From Rhodoferax sp. U11-2br (GTDB taxonomy: Bacteria; Pseudomonadota; Gammaproteobacteria; Burkholderiales; Burkholderiaceae_C): DNA of 64,000 nt. The DNA is taken from contig NZ_JAHFZF010000020.1 of assembly GCF_018619435.1 (NCBI RefSeq), positions 18,792-82,791 of the forward strand, read 5' to 3'. The notes beneath the pieces were generated by a model, which was not told where the DNA came from, made no database searches, and was given only the letters and a program-made list of their open reading frames with translations. Both the position numbers and the translations under genes were made by a program. Below are positions 1-9,351 of the stretch, piece after piece; within the stretch, counting starts at the first letter, position 1, and each line of letters opens with the position of its first letter.

Positions 1-419
1 GCAGCTGGCACGATGTCCTGGGCCAGGGTGGCACTCAGGCCAATGGCCAGGCTGGCGACCAGCAGCCAGACAAACGAGGGGGCCCAAGCCGCCGCCAGCA
101 AGGCGGCCACCAGCAGCAAGGCTTTGATGAGAATGATCTGGCGGCGGTCATGGCGGTCGCCCAGCGGCGCCAGCAGCAAAATGCCCAGGGCGTAGCCAAG
201 TTGGGTCAGTGTCGGCACAAAACCGACATCCACGGTGCTGGCACCCATGTCGCTTGCCAGAATGCCAAGCATGGGTTGGCTGTAGTAAAGGGACGCGGCG
301 GCCAAGCCGGCACCGCTGGCCAGCAAGAGCACCAGCGGTGTCGATACTGGGTCGCGCACCGAAGCCGCAGATATTGATGGGGTGCTGCTTCTGTCATGCA
401 CATTTTGGATAGAAGACAT
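1..419 (-). CDS. MFS transporter, N-terminal part (runs off the left edge)
   Basis: Reading the minus strand from an ATG at 417-419 gives about 139 residues with no stop before the window edge. The protein has a hydrophilic N-terminus, then helices rich in Leu, Ala and Gly, a segment of the type TQLGYALGILLLAPLGDR and the loop motif GDRHDRR. That loop is motif A of the major facilitator superfamily, between helices 2 and 3. This points to an inner-membrane drug or metabolite exporter of the DHA type. The substrate cannot be told from this part. It diverges from a LysR regulator 98 bp away, the usual arrangement for an exporter and its regulator. Confidence 0.82.
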   Translation of the reverse strand, partial: MSSIQNVHDRSSTPSISAASVRDPVSTPLVLLLASGAGLAAASLYYSQPMLGILASDMGASTVDVGFVPTLTQLGYALGILLLAPLGDRHDRRQIILIKALLLVAALLAAAWAPSFVWLLVASLAIGLSATLAQDIVPA

Positions 420-474
420 GGTGTGATCCTGAACGGTTGAGGTTGGGATCGATTCTTCTCAGTTTGACAGTGCA

Positions 475-494
475 GCGGTAGTCCCACGTACCGC
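475..494. promoter_or_regulatory. Dyad in the MFS/LysR divergent promoter region
   Basis: GCGGTA at 475-480 and TACCGC at 489-494 form a perfect inverted repeat with an 8-bp spacer. It lies between the two divergent starts, 22 bp before the LysR ATG. LysR proteins usually bind a dyad of this size in the divergent promoter, so a role as operator is inferred from position and symmetry only. Confidence 0.4.
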
Positions 495-516
495 AGACTT
501 GTTATACATTGCATGC

Positions 517-1512
517 ATGAATAAGCCTGTTGCTCCTTCTACAACCACCGCCACAAGCCCCGCTGTGTTGTCGGGTGCAGGTGACCGCATCGAACTGATG
601 CAGACCTTTGTACGTATCGTCGAGGCTGGCAACCTGTCGGCGGCGGCAAGCCAGTTGCGCACCACGCAGCCGACCGTCAGCCGCCGTTTGCAAACCCTGG
701 AGCGCTCTCTAGGTGTACGTCTGTTGCAGCGCTCCACACATGCCATGCGCTTGACCGAGGATGGACAACGCTGTTATGAGCGTGCCAAGGATTTGTTGGC
801 CAGTTGGGCCGCCTTCGAGTCCGACCTGCGTGGTGCCGGTGACGCGCCACAAGGGGTGTTGCGGGTGGTAGTGCCCCACGCTATTGGGCAGGACCGGTTG
901 ATCCAGCCGCTGGCAGACTACCTGGGGCGTTACCCTCAGATGAGGGTAGAGTGGTTGTTGCACGACAACAGCGTCCTGCAGGATTTCATCGCTGGCGGGG
1001 TGGACTGTGCGGTTCAGGTCGGTGAGGTCACTGACCCGGCCTTGGTGGCGATCAAACTGGCCGAGGTGCCGCGTATTGTGGTGGCTGCGCCGTCAGTGCT
1101 GGCAGGTGCTGCGCTGCCCGAACAGGCGGTTGATCTGGCGGCGTTGCCCTGGCTGGCGCTAAAAACCTTTTATCAGAACCAGGTTGTGCTGCAGCATCGG
1201 GAAACCGGTGAGGTCCAGCGCCTGACCATTTCACCACGCATGAGTACCGACAACCTGTACGCTTTGCGCAGTGCCGCCTTGCAAGGCATGGGGGTGTGTA
1301 TCGGGTCCATCTGGGTGTTGGCCGAGGATTTGGCCAGTGGGCGCTTGCGCCACCTGGCACCGCAATGGCATGCCGCGCCCTTGCCTGTCTACCTGGTCTA
1401 CCCCTACGCGTCCTTTTATCCGGCCCGGCTGCGTCGGTTTGCTGACATCCTGCGTGAGGCAGTCCCGAAGTGGTTGCCGGGTACCGGCGCACAGCCTGTG
1501 GCCAAGGCTTAG
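517..1512 (+). CDS. LysR-family transcriptional regulator
   Basis: A 331-residue protein. Residues about 24-85 form the winged helix-turn-helix of the family (MQTFVRIVEAGNLSAAAS, then TTQPTVSRRLQTLE as recognition helix). The rest matches the periplasmic-binding-like effector domain, with the typical central segment VDCAVQVGEV. The ATG at 517 is chosen over an in-frame TTG at 499. The protein then carries an N-terminal extension of about 25 residues rich in Ser, Thr and Ala before the DNA-binding domain, so the ATG at 598 is also possible. It probably controls the divergent MFS exporter and itself. The inducer is unknown. The gene ends 5 bp from the convergent pilC stop. Confidence 0.9.
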   Translation: MNKPVAPSTTTATSPAVLSGAGDRIELMQTFVRIVEAGNLSAAASQLRTTQPTVSRRLQTLERSLGVRLLQRSTHAMRLTEDGQRCYERAKDLLASWAAFESDLRGAGDAPQGVLRVVVPHAIGQDRLIQPLADYLGRYPQMRVEWLLHDNSVLQDFIAGGVDCAVQVGEVTDPALVAIKLAEVPRIVVAAPSVLAGAALPEQAVDLAALPWLALKTFYQNQVVLQHRETGEVQRLTISPRMSTDNLYALRSAALQGMGVCIGSIWVLAEDLASGRLRHLAPQWHAAPLPVYLVYPYASFYPARLRRFADILREAVPKWLPGTGAQPVAKA

Positions 1513-1517
1513 CCTGG

Positions 1518-2741
1518 TTACACCACCTGGCCGAGTTTGAAGATGGGCAGGTACATCGCGACCACAATGCCGCCGATGACGGTGCCCAGGACCACGATGA
1601 TGATGGGCTCCATCAGGCTCGAAATACCAGCCACCATGTCATCCACCTCGGACTCGTAAAAGTCGGCGGCTTTGCCCAGCATGTGGTCGATCGAGCCCGA
1701 CTCTTCACCGATGGCGCACATCTGCAGCACCATGGATGGAAACAGGTTGGCGTTGGTCATCGCAGCTGTCAGGGCGGTGCCTGTGGACACCTCCTGCTGG
1801 ATCTTGAGGGTGGCTGACTCAAACACATAGTTGCCAGCGGCGCCGCCCACCGAGTCCAGCGCCTCCACTAGCGGCACACCCGCGGCGAACATGGTCGAGA
1901 GTGTGCGTGTCCAGCGTGCAATGCTGGATTTTTCCACCAGCACCCCAAAAATCGGCAGCTTGAGCATCAGCCGGTCCATGAAGATCTGCACCTTGATGTT
2001 GCGCCGCCAAGCCTGCATGAAAAAGTAAAAACCACCAAACAGACCGCCAAAAATCAGCCACCAGTAAGCGACAAAAAACTCGCTCATGGCAATGACCAAC
2101 AGCGTGGGGGCGGGCAGGTCGGCACCAAAACTGGTGAACACCTCCTTGAACGAAGGCACCACAAAAATCATGATCACCGCAGTGACGACAAAAGCCACGA
2201 TCAAGACCGCAATTGGGTACATCAAGGCGGACTTGATCTTGGACTTCATCGCCTCGGTCTTTTCCATGTAGACCGCCAGGCGGTCCAGCAGCTGGTCCAG
2301 GATACCGGCGGCTTCACCGGCCTCGACCAGGTTGCAGTAGAGCGCATCAAAGTGCAGCGGGTACTTGCGAAACGCCACCGACAGTGAGGTGCCGGTTTCG
2401 ACATCGCTGCGGATGTCATTGAGCAGGCGGGTCACGTTCGGGTTGGGGTTGCCCCGGCCCACAATGTCAAAGGCCTGCAGCAGCGGCACACCGGCTTTCA
2501 TCATGGTGGCGAGCTGGCGGGTGAAGATGGCAATGTCTTTGGGCTTGATGCGCTTGCCAGCGCTCATGCGGCGTTTTTTGATCTTTGTGGGCATCACCCC
2601 CTGGCGGCGCAGCGCGGCGGTGACCTGGTTTTCACCGGCGGCGCGTGTCTCTCCGCGCACTTGCTTGCCATTGCGGTCCTTGCCTTCCCACTCGAAGACA
2701 AATTCCTTGACTGTTTTGGGTTTCGTTTTGTCGGTTGCCAT
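1518..2741 (-). CDS. pilC: Type IV pilus inner-membrane platform protein PilC
   Basis: At 407 residues it has the family's usual length, with two GspF repeats (about 70-190 and 270-395). Each contains conserved features such as FTRQLATMMKAGVPL and RTLSTMFAAGVPLVEAL, and there are three strongly hydrophobic helices. The protein sits in the inner membrane, where the ATPases PilB and PilT act on it to add or remove pilin subunits. It lies 20 bp downstream of pilB on the same strand, clearly one transcript. In many betaproteobacteria pilD and coaE follow; here the operon ends at pilC against a convergent LysR gene. Confidence 0.96.
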   Translation of the reverse strand: MATDKTKPKTVKEFVFEWEGKDRNGKQVRGETRAAGENQVTAALRRQGVMPTKIKKRRMSAGKRIKPKDIAIFTRQLATMMKAGVPLLQAFDIVGRGNPNPNVTRLLNDIRSDVETGTSLSVAFRKYPLHFDALYCNLVEAGEAAGILDQLLDRLAVYMEKTEAMKSKIKSALMYPIAVLIVAFVVTAVIMIFVVPSFKEVFTSFGADLPAPTLLVIAMSEFFVAYWWLIFGGLFGGFYFFMQAWRRNIKVQIFMDRLMLKLPIFGVLVEKSSIARWTRTLSTMFAAGVPLVEALDSVGGAAGNYVFESATLKIQQEVSTGTALTAAMTNANLFPSMVLQMCAIGEESGSIDHMLGKAADFYESEVDDMVAGISSLMEPIIIVVLGTVIGGIVVAMYLPIFKLGQVV

Positions 2742-2761
2742 GGTGCGCCGATTGTGGTGGT

Positions 2762-4495
2762 TTACTCGTTGGTAACAGCCAAAACTTCTTCAAGAGAAGT
2801 CAGCCCCATCTTCACTTTGTACAGCCCAGACTCGCGCATGGTTTTCACGCCTTCACGCCGGGCCTGCTCGGCTATGTCCAGCGTGCTGCCGTCGCGCAGG
2901 ATGATGCGCTGGATATCTTCACTGATCGGCATCACCTGGTACAGGCCGATACGGCCTTTGTAACCGTTGTTGCAGGCGCTGCAACCCACCGGGTGGTACG
3001 GTTTCCAGCTGCCATCGAGGTCTTCGGGGTGGAAACCTGCTTCGAGCAAGGCTTTGTCAGGAATCTCGATGGCCTTTTTGCAGGTCGGGCACAAACGGCG
3101 CGCCAGACGTTGCGCCGTGATCAGCAACACACTCGATGCAATATTGAACGGAGCCACACCCATATTGCGCATGCGCGTGAGAGTTGATGGGGCATCATTG
3201 GTGTGCAAAGTCGATAGCACCAAGTGTCCTGTCTGTGCGGCCTTGATGGCAATATCGGCTGTTTCGATATCGCGGATTTCCCCCACCATGATGATGTCGG
3301 GGTCTTGCCGAAGAAAGGACTTGAGCGCCACCGGAAAGGTCAGCCCGGCTTTCTCGTTGACATTGACCTGGTTGACGCCCGGTAAATTGATTTCGGACGG
3401 GTCTTCCACCGTGGCGATGTTCACACCCGGTTTGTTGAGCAGGTTCAGGCAGGTGTACAGCGACACGGTTTTGCCCGAGCCGGTCGGGCCGGTGGCCAGG
3501 ATCATGCCATAGGGCCGACCGATAGCGTTCATCAGCCGCTCTTTTTCCTCCGGCTCGTAACCCAGCGCGTCAATGCCCAGCTTGGCGGTGCTGGGGTCAA
3601 GGATCCGGATCACGATCTTCTCGCCAAACAGGGTGGGCAGGGTGCTGATACGGAAGTCGATCACGCGATCCGGTCCGACCTTCAGCTTCATCTTGCCGTC
3701 TTGCGGCACCCGCTTCTCGGAGATGTCCATTTTGGAGATCACCTTGATGCGCGATGCCAGTTTCTCTTTGATGGCAATCGGAGGTGAGGCAATTTCGCGC
3801 AGCTCACCGTCAATGCGAAAACGCACCCGGTAGTTGTGCTCGTAGGGCTCGAAATGCAAGTCAGAGGCGCGCATGGAGAACGCATCGAGCATCATCTTGT
3901 GCAGAAACTTGACAACCGGTGCGTCGTCCACCTCGGACGACGCCGCTGCCGCGCTGTCGCTCACCTGCTCGGACATCAGCTCGTCGAACTCGAAGTTGTC
4001 ACCAATGATGTTGTCGATCGACTCCGTGGCCGACAGTGAGTTGGTGGACACCAGTTTGAGCAGCTTGTCGTATTCGGCCACCACCCAGTCCACACTGAGC
4101 TGGGTTGAGAACTTGATCTTCTCGGCCGACTGCTGGTCAGACGGGTCGGCGGTGGCGACGATCAGGCGGTTTTGCCGTTTTCCGAGCACCACCAGTCGGT
4201 AGTCCTGGCAGATTTTGCTATCAAGCAGGCCACGCGGCAGCAGTTGCGAGTTGACCGAGTCCAGGTCAATCATGGGCACTGCAAATGCCAGCGACAAGGT
4301 GTGCGCCAGGTCTGTGGCCGACACTGCGCCCGAGCCGGTGATCTCCGCAATGAAGCTGGAGCGTTTGGCCAGGGCTTTGCGGAAAATGTCTTCGGCAGAT
4401 TTCTGATCGAGCTTGCCGGCCATCACCAGCGTGCGCCCCAAGCCAGGCAGGTTGCTGGCGGGCATGCTGAGCGGCATAAGTTCGGTGATGGACAT
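2762..4495 (-). CDS. pilB: Type IV pilus extension ATPase PilB
   Basis: 577 residues, the full family length. The N-terminal MshEN/T2SSE-N domain (about 60-160) is followed by the secretion ATPase core. The Walker A motif ATGPTGSGKT, the Asp box region and the Walker B segment DPDIIMVGEIRD are all visible, as is the His box LSTLHTNDAPSTLTR. A tetracysteine zinc site (CPTCK and CSAC) lies near residues 470-515. It powers pilin polymerisation from the cytoplasmic face of the inner membrane through PilC. The ATG at 4493-4495 begins MSITELMPLSMPAS; a second Met lies at residue 11. Confidence 0.97.
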   Translation of the reverse strand: MSITELMPLSMPASNLPGLGRTLVMAGKLDQKSAEDIFRKALAKRSSFIAEITGSGAVSATDLAHTLSLAFAVPMIDLDSVNSQLLPRGLLDSKICQDYRLVVLGKRQNRLIVATADPSDQQSAEKIKFSTQLSVDWVVAEYDKLLKLVSTNSLSATESIDNIIGDNFEFDELMSEQVSDSAAAASSEVDDAPVVKFLHKMMLDAFSMRASDLHFEPYEHNYRVRFRIDGELREIASPPIAIKEKLASRIKVISKMDISEKRVPQDGKMKLKVGPDRVIDFRISTLPTLFGEKIVIRILDPSTAKLGIDALGYEPEEKERLMNAIGRPYGMILATGPTGSGKTVSLYTCLNLLNKPGVNIATVEDPSEINLPGVNQVNVNEKAGLTFPVALKSFLRQDPDIIMVGEIRDIETADIAIKAAQTGHLVLSTLHTNDAPSTLTRMRNMGVAPFNIASSVLLITAQRLARRLCPTCKKAIEIPDKALLEAGFHPEDLDGSWKPYHPVGCSACNNGYKGRIGLYQVMPISEDIQRIILRDGSTLDIAEQARREGVKTMRESGLYKVKMGLTSLEEVLAVTNE

Positions 4496-4616
4496 AAGGT
4501 GAGAATGTACTACCTGGATGGCGGGTTATAACTTTTCAGGGTGACTTGGTCGTGTCTGAGTTGGCAAATATGCGACTTATTGAAGCGGTCAGCGTCATCG
4601 TTCACGGTGTGGGTGC

Positions 4617-5732
4617 CTAGGACAGCAAGGCCTGGGCAAACTCCTGGGCGTTGAAGGTTTCCAGGTCTTCAAGCTTTTCCCCGACCCCGATGAAGTAGAC
4701 CGGAATCGGCCGCTCGCGGGCAATCGCTGCCAGCACGCCGCCCTTGGCCGTGCCATCCAGCTTGGTCACGATCAGGCCGGTAAGCCCCAGGGTGTCGTCA
4801 AAGGCTTTGACCTGGTTGAGTGCGTTCTGGCCGGTGTTGCCGTCAATGACCAGCAGCACCTCGTGCGGCGGGATACTGCTGGCACCGGACTCGCCCGCTT
4901 GATCCGCCAGCGGGCCGGTCTTCTGGATCACCCGTTTGATCTTTTTCAACTCTTCCATCAGGTGCAGCTGGGTCGGCAGGCGCCCAGCGGTGTCGACCAG
5001 CACCACATCTCTCCCGCGTGCCTTGCCGGCGCTGACCGCGTCAAAGGACACCGCCGCCGGGTCACCGCCGTCCTGGCTGATGATGTCGACCGTGTTGCGG
5101 TCAGCCCAGACACCCAGCTGTTCGCGTGCCGCCGCCCGAAAGGTGTCGGCTGCGGCCAGCAGCACGCTGGCACCGTCGCTGGCCAGGTGTCGGGTGAGTT
5201 TGCCTATCGAGGTGGTTTTGCCCGCGCCATTGACACCTGCCACCATGATCACCGTGGGTTTGAACTGGCCAATTTGCAGGGGTTTTTGCAAGGGCAACAG
5301 CAGCTCGGTGAGGGACTGCACCAGCAGCCCTTTGACAGCTGCTGGGTCTGTGGTTTTGCTCTCTTTGACACGGCGCTTGAGGTCTTCCAGCAGATGCTCA
5401 GTGGCTTTGACGCCGGTGTCGGCCATCAGCAGCGCCGACTCCAGGTCTTCGTAGAGTGCATCATCAATCCGGGTGCCGGTGAACACCGTGGTGATGCTGG
5501 CGCCGGTTTTGCGCAGGCCACTCGTGAGTTTGGCCAGCCAGGAGCTGCGCGCCGGTGTTTCGGCGGCGGTGCTTGCTGTGACGGGTGCAGATACCGGTGG
5601 CAGCGGGTCTGGCGATGGGGATACCGGAGTCTGCACCGATGGGGCTGCGACTTCGGCGGCTGGCAGAACCGCCTCAGGGGCAGATGATGCAGGGGGAGGC
5701 GCTACGGACTTTTTTTTGAAGAAGCTGAACAT
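4617..5732 (-). CDS. ftsY: Signal recognition particle receptor FtsY
   Basis: A 371-residue SRP GTPase. The first 60 or so residues form a variable, Pro/Ala/Ser-rich acidic A domain after a basic MFSFFKKK start. The helical N domain follows, then the GTPase G domain with P-loop GVNGAGKTTSIGKL, the DTAGR motif and the TKLDGTAKGG motif. It docks the SRP-ribosome complex at the inner membrane. I chose the ATG at 5732, which gives the typical FtsY start, rather than an ATG seven codons upstream. The gene diverges from an M16 peptidase pair, leaving only 29 bp for both promoters. Confidence 0.97.
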   Translation of the reverse strand: MFSFFKKKSVAPPPASSAPEAVLPAAEVAAPSVQTPVSPSPDPLPPVSAPVTASTAAETPARSSWLAKLTSGLRKTGASITTVFTGTRIDDALYEDLESALLMADTGVKATEHLLEDLKRRVKESKTTDPAAVKGLLVQSLTELLLPLQKPLQIGQFKPTVIMVAGVNGAGKTTSIGKLTRHLASDGASVLLAAADTFRAAAREQLGVWADRNTVDIISQDGGDPAAVSFDAVSAGKARGRDVVLVDTAGRLPTQLHLMEELKKIKRVIQKTGPLADQAGESGASSIPPHEVLLVIDGNTGQNALNQVKAFDDTLGLTGLIVTKLDGTAKGGVLAAIARERPIPVYFIGVGEKLEDLETFNAQEFAQALLS

Positions 5733-5761
5733 TTTGGGGTTTCGTGGTATCACAGCATTCT

Positions 5762-7222
5762 ATGAAACGTCCAACCTCTCTTGCTACGCTTTTTTATGTT
5801 GCCACCCATTGCCTGGTGCCCCTGTGGATGGCGATGGTCTTCAGTCACACCGCTCTGGCGCAAGTCGCCGCACCACCCAGTGCCACACCAGCCGCCGCCG
5901 AGGCCAGCCGTGCCCGGCAGTTCACCCTGGCCAACGGGCTGACCTTGATCGTCAAACCCGACCGACGTGCACCTACCGCTGTCCACATGTTGTGGGTACG
6001 TGTGGGCTCGATGGACGAGGTGGACGGCAGCTCCGGTGTCGCCCATGTGCTGGAGCACATGATGTTCAAAGGCACACCCAGTGTGCCTGAGGGCGAGTTC
6101 TCACGCCGGGTCGCGGCACTGGGCGGGCGCGACAACGCGTTCACCAGCCGCGATTACACCGGGTATTACCAGATGATCCCGTCACAACGCCTAGAAGACG
6201 TGATGCGGCTGGAGTCGGATCGTTTTGCCCACATGCAGTGGTCAGACGAGGCCTTCAGGAAAGAACTCGAAGTGGTCAAGGAGGAGCGCCGTCTTCGCAC
6301 AGAAGATAACCCTCTGGCCCTTATGAATGAGGCGCTGAATGCTGCTGTATTTGTAGCATCTCCGTACCGCCGACCGATTGTGGGCTGGATGAGTGATCTC
6401 GATGCCTTGACCCCTGCTGACGCCCGCGCCTTTTACCAGCGCTGGTATGTGCCCGCCAACGCTGCCGTGGTGGTGGCCGGTGATGTGGACGTGGTGCAGG
6501 TGCGTGCCCTGGCCGATAAGTACTACGGCAGCTTGCCGACCCGCGCGGTGCCCGAGCGCAAACCACGCACCGAGCCGGTGCAAATCGGCATCAAACGCCT
6601 GAGCTTCAAGGCCCCGGCTGAGCAGGCCCAGGTGACGCTGGCCTTCAAGGTGCCCAGCCTGCAATGGTCAGCCGATGTGCAGGCGCAGGACGACGCCCTG
6701 GCCTTGACCGTGTTGGCTGCGGTGCTCGATGGTTACCAGGGTGCTCGCCTGGAGCGGGCCCTGACCCAGGGGCCGGACAAGGTGGCCGACAGCGTGGGTG
6801 CTTACAACGGCCTGTGGGGTCGCGGGCCGCAGCTGTTTGTGTTGATGGGTGTGCCCACCCAGGGCAAAAGCACCGAGCAGGTGGAGCAGGCCCTGCGCGC
6901 GCAGGTGCAACGCGTGGCGACCGAGGGCGTCACCGAAGCCGAGCTGGCGCGTGTCAAAACCCAGTGGGTTGCCAGCGAGGTCTACAAACTCGATTCCTTG
7001 TTCAACCAGGCCCGTGAACTGGGCAGCCAGTGGGCACAAGGCCTGCCGGTGGACGCAGGTGAGGTGCTGGTGCAGCGCCTGCGTGCCGTCACCGCTGAGC
7101 AGGTCAAGGCCGTAGCGGCCAGGTATTTTGGGGATGACCAGCTCACCGTGGCGCAGTTGCTGCCCCAGCCGCCTGACAAAAACCGCAAAACTCGCACGCC
7201 ACCGACCGGCGCCAGACATTGA
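5762..7222 (+). CDS. M16 family zinc metallopeptidase, catalytic subunit
   Basis: 486 residues with an N-terminal signal sequence of about 33 residues ending in SHTALA-Q. The inverted zinc site HVLEH is at residues 95-99, with the downstream Glu of the family in the segment EVVKEERRLR. Two pitrilysin/LuxS-fold domains follow. The next gene encodes a second M16 protein without the zinc site. Together they form the well-known pair in which one subunit is catalytic and the partner helps form the chamber. The predicted location is the periplasm. The substrate is unknown; peptide turnover is the general role of the family. Confidence 0.92.
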   Translation: MKRPTSLATLFYVATHCLVPLWMAMVFSHTALAQVAAPPSATPAAAEASRARQFTLANGLTLIVKPDRRAPTAVHMLWVRVGSMDEVDGSSGVAHVLEHMMFKGTPSVPEGEFSRRVAALGGRDNAFTSRDYTGYYQMIPSQRLEDVMRLESDRFAHMQWSDEAFRKELEVVKEERRLRTEDNPLALMNEALNAAVFVASPYRRPIVGWMSDLDALTPADARAFYQRWYVPANAAVVVAGDVDVVQVRALADKYYGSLPTRAVPERKPRTEPVQIGIKRLSFKAPAEQAQVTLAFKVPSLQWSADVQAQDDALALTVLAAVLDGYQGARLERALTQGPDKVADSVGAYNGLWGRGPQLFVLMGVPTQGKSTEQVEQALRAQVQRVATEGVTEAELARVKTQWVASEVYKLDSLFNQARELGSQWAQGLPVDAGEVLVQRLRAVTAEQVKAVAARYFGDDQLTVAQLLPQPPDKNRKTRTPPTGARH

Positions 7223-7243
7223 GACAGTTTGCACGATCACCTT

Positions 7244-8599
7244 ATGAATACTCTTAAAAAAATAGCTACTTGCGCTTTATGGACGGGGGCTACAAGCCTA
7301 TTTCTTATAAATTTCGCGTGGGCAGCCCTTCCCATCGAACACTGGACCCAAACCAGCGGCGCCCAGGTCTATCTTGTGCAAAGCCCGGCCATCCCGATGG
7401 TGGATGTGCAGATCGACTTTGACGCCGGTGACCGACGCGACCCGGCCGCCCAAGCGGGGCTGGCCAATGTGACTGCGGGTATGGTTAGCCATGGTGTGTT
7501 GGCCGGATCTGGCCCGGACGAGCCCGCGCTGGATGAAAACGCCCTGGGTGAAGCTTGGGCCGACCTGGGCGCGAGTTTTTCGGTGGGCGCTGGCAACGAC
7601 CGCATGAGCTTTTCCTTGCGCTCGCTCACCTACCCGGATCTGTTGGGCCGGGCGGTGCAGCTCGCTGCGCGGCAGCTGGCACAGCCCGCGTTCCCGGTCG
7701 ACATCTGGCAACGTGAACGCAGCAGCCTGCAATCGGCCCTCAAAGAGGCCAACACCCGCCCGGGCACGCTGTCTGGCCGCGCTTTTTCACAGGCCGTGTA
7801 TGGCAGCCACCCTTACGGGTACGAGATGACCGAGGCCACGCTGGCCAAGATCGAGGTGGCTGACATGCAGGCGCTGTACCGCCAGGCCATCACACCGTGT
7901 CGCGCCAAGGTCACGGTGGTGGGCGCAGTCAGCAAGGTGCAGGCTGACAGCTTGGTGAAGCAGCTGCTCAGCAAGCTACCGGTGGACGAGAAGGCCGCTT
8001 GTGCCCCCTTACCCACTGTTGCCGAAGTGTTGCCGCTGACGGGGCCGTCCGAGCAGCGCATCGCCTTTGACTCGGCCCAGGCGCATGTGCTGATCGGCCA
8101 GCCCGGTTTCAAACGTGACGACCCGGATTATTTCGCGCTCACCGTGGGCAACTACATCCTCGGTGGCGGAGGGTTTGTGTCGCGCCTGACCCATGAGGTG
8201 CGTGAAAAGCGTGGCCTGACCTACAGCGTGTCCAGCGGTTTTGCGCCGGGTCAACACGCCGGAGCCTTCACCATCGGGCTGCAAACCCGGCCTGACCAGG
8301 CGGACGAGGCGGTCAAGGTGGTGCGCGAGGTGCTGGCCAACTTTGTCACCAATGGGCCAACTCAGGCCGAGTTGCAGGCCGCGAAGGACAACCTGGTGGG
8401 TGGTTTTGCGCTGCTGATTGACAGCAACCGCAAGCTGCTCGGCAATGTGGCCAACATCGCCTGGAACAATCTGCCCTTGAATTACCTCGACACTTGGACG
8501 CAGCAGGTCGACAAAGTGACGGTGGCCGACATCCAGGCCGCGTTTGCCCGCAAATTACAACCCGAGCGCATGGTCACCGTGGTGCTCGGTGGCCGCTGA
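7244..8599 (+). CDS. M16 family peptidase-like protein, non-catalytic partner
   Basis: 451 residues with a signal sequence of about 26 residues (ending in FAWA-ALP). The fold matches M16 peptidases: LPIEHWTQTSGAQVYLVQSPAIP at the start and the conserved Arg/Tyr segment REKRGLTYSVSSGF near residue 325. The HxxEH zinc site is replaced by SHGVLA, so it should not be catalytic alone. It starts 21 bp after the active M16 gene and is surely cotranscribed. The bases coding for the signal peptide (7255-7312) resemble the AT-rich dispersed element seen elsewhere in this window, which may explain their unusual composition. Confidence 0.9.
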   Translation: MNTLKKIATCALWTGATSLFLINFAWAALPIEHWTQTSGAQVYLVQSPAIPMVDVQIDFDAGDRRDPAAQAGLANVTAGMVSHGVLAGSGPDEPALDENALGEAWADLGASFSVGAGNDRMSFSLRSLTYPDLLGRAVQLAARQLAQPAFPVDIWQRERSSLQSALKEANTRPGTLSGRAFSQAVYGSHPYGYEMTEATLAKIEVADMQALYRQAITPCRAKVTVVGAVSKVQADSLVKQLLSKLPVDEKAACAPLPTVAEVLPLTGPSEQRIAFDSAQAHVLIGQPGFKRDDPDYFALTVGNYILGGGGFVSRLTHEVREKRGLTYSVSSGFAPGQHAGAFTIGLQTRPDQADEAVKVVREVLANFVTNGPTQAELQAAKDNLVGGFALLIDSNRKLLGNVANIAWNNLPLNYLDTWTQQVDKVTVADIQAAFARKLQPERMVTVVLGGR

Positions 8600-8665
8600 C
8601 AGGTCAAACGCCCGGCCACACCGGATAACATGCCCGCACTGTTTAGACACCCAACAACCTGACCG

Positions 8666-9286
8666 ATGAAAAAAGACCCACCCGCTCCCTACCGCAAACC
8701 TGTGCGTCCCCGCGCCGTCCAAAGCCATGAGGTTCGCATCATTGGGGGCTTGTTCAAACGCAGCAAACTGCCGGTCGCTGATAAACCTGGTCTGCGCCCG
8801 ACACCAGACCGGGTGCGCGAGACCTTGTTCAACTGGCTCGGCCAGGACCTGAGCGGCTGGCGCTGTCTGGACGCTTTTGCGGGGACTGGCGCGCTGGGTT
8901 TCGAGTCGGTCTCGCGTGGTGCCAAAGAGGTGCGGTTGGTGGAAAACGACGCGGCCTTGGTGGATCAGCTCAAACGCACGGCCAGCCATTTGAAGATCGA
9001 CACGGTGCACATCGAACGTGCGGACGGTGTGTCTGCGCTCAAACGGGCCAGCCCCAACAGTCTGGACGCCATTTTTCTGGACCCGCCTTTTGACTCGGAC
9101 CTGTTTGAGGCAGCGGTACTGGCCGCAGGCCAAGCCGTGACCGATAGCGGTTTTGTCTATCTGGAAGCGCCCACACGCTGGACCGATGAACAGCTGCAAA
9201 CGGCTGGGCTGCAGGTCTACCGTTATCTCAAAGCGGGTGCGGTGCACGCCCATTTGCTGCGTCGCAGTGGGGTGATTGCACTTTGA
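8666..9286 (+). CDS. rsmD: 16S rRNA (guanine966-N2)-methyltransferase RsmD
   Basis: 206 residues. Key parts visible are the family start VRIIGGLFKRSKLPV, the segment RPTPDRVRETLFNWL, the SAM-binding loop DAFAGTGALGFES and the catalytic DPPF motif at about residues 134-137. The enzyme methylates G966 of 16S rRNA in the assembled small subunit. It is followed 65 bp later by coaD, the standard rsmD-coaD order found widely in proteobacteria, which supports both names. Confidence 0.95.
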   Translation: MKKDPPAPYRKPVRPRAVQSHEVRIIGGLFKRSKLPVADKPGLRPTPDRVRETLFNWLGQDLSGWRCLDAFAGTGALGFESVSRGAKEVRLVENDAALVDQLKRTASHLKIDTVHIERADGVSALKRASPNSLDAIFLDPPFDSDLFEAAVLAAGQAVTDSGFVYLEAPTRWTDEQLQTAGLQVYRYLKAGAVHAHLLRRSGVIAL

Positions 9287-9351
9287 AGGCGACCAGCCCA
9301 GGGCAGGGCGGCACGATAATCGGCCTCATCCCTTGGCAAGAACCCTGAACC

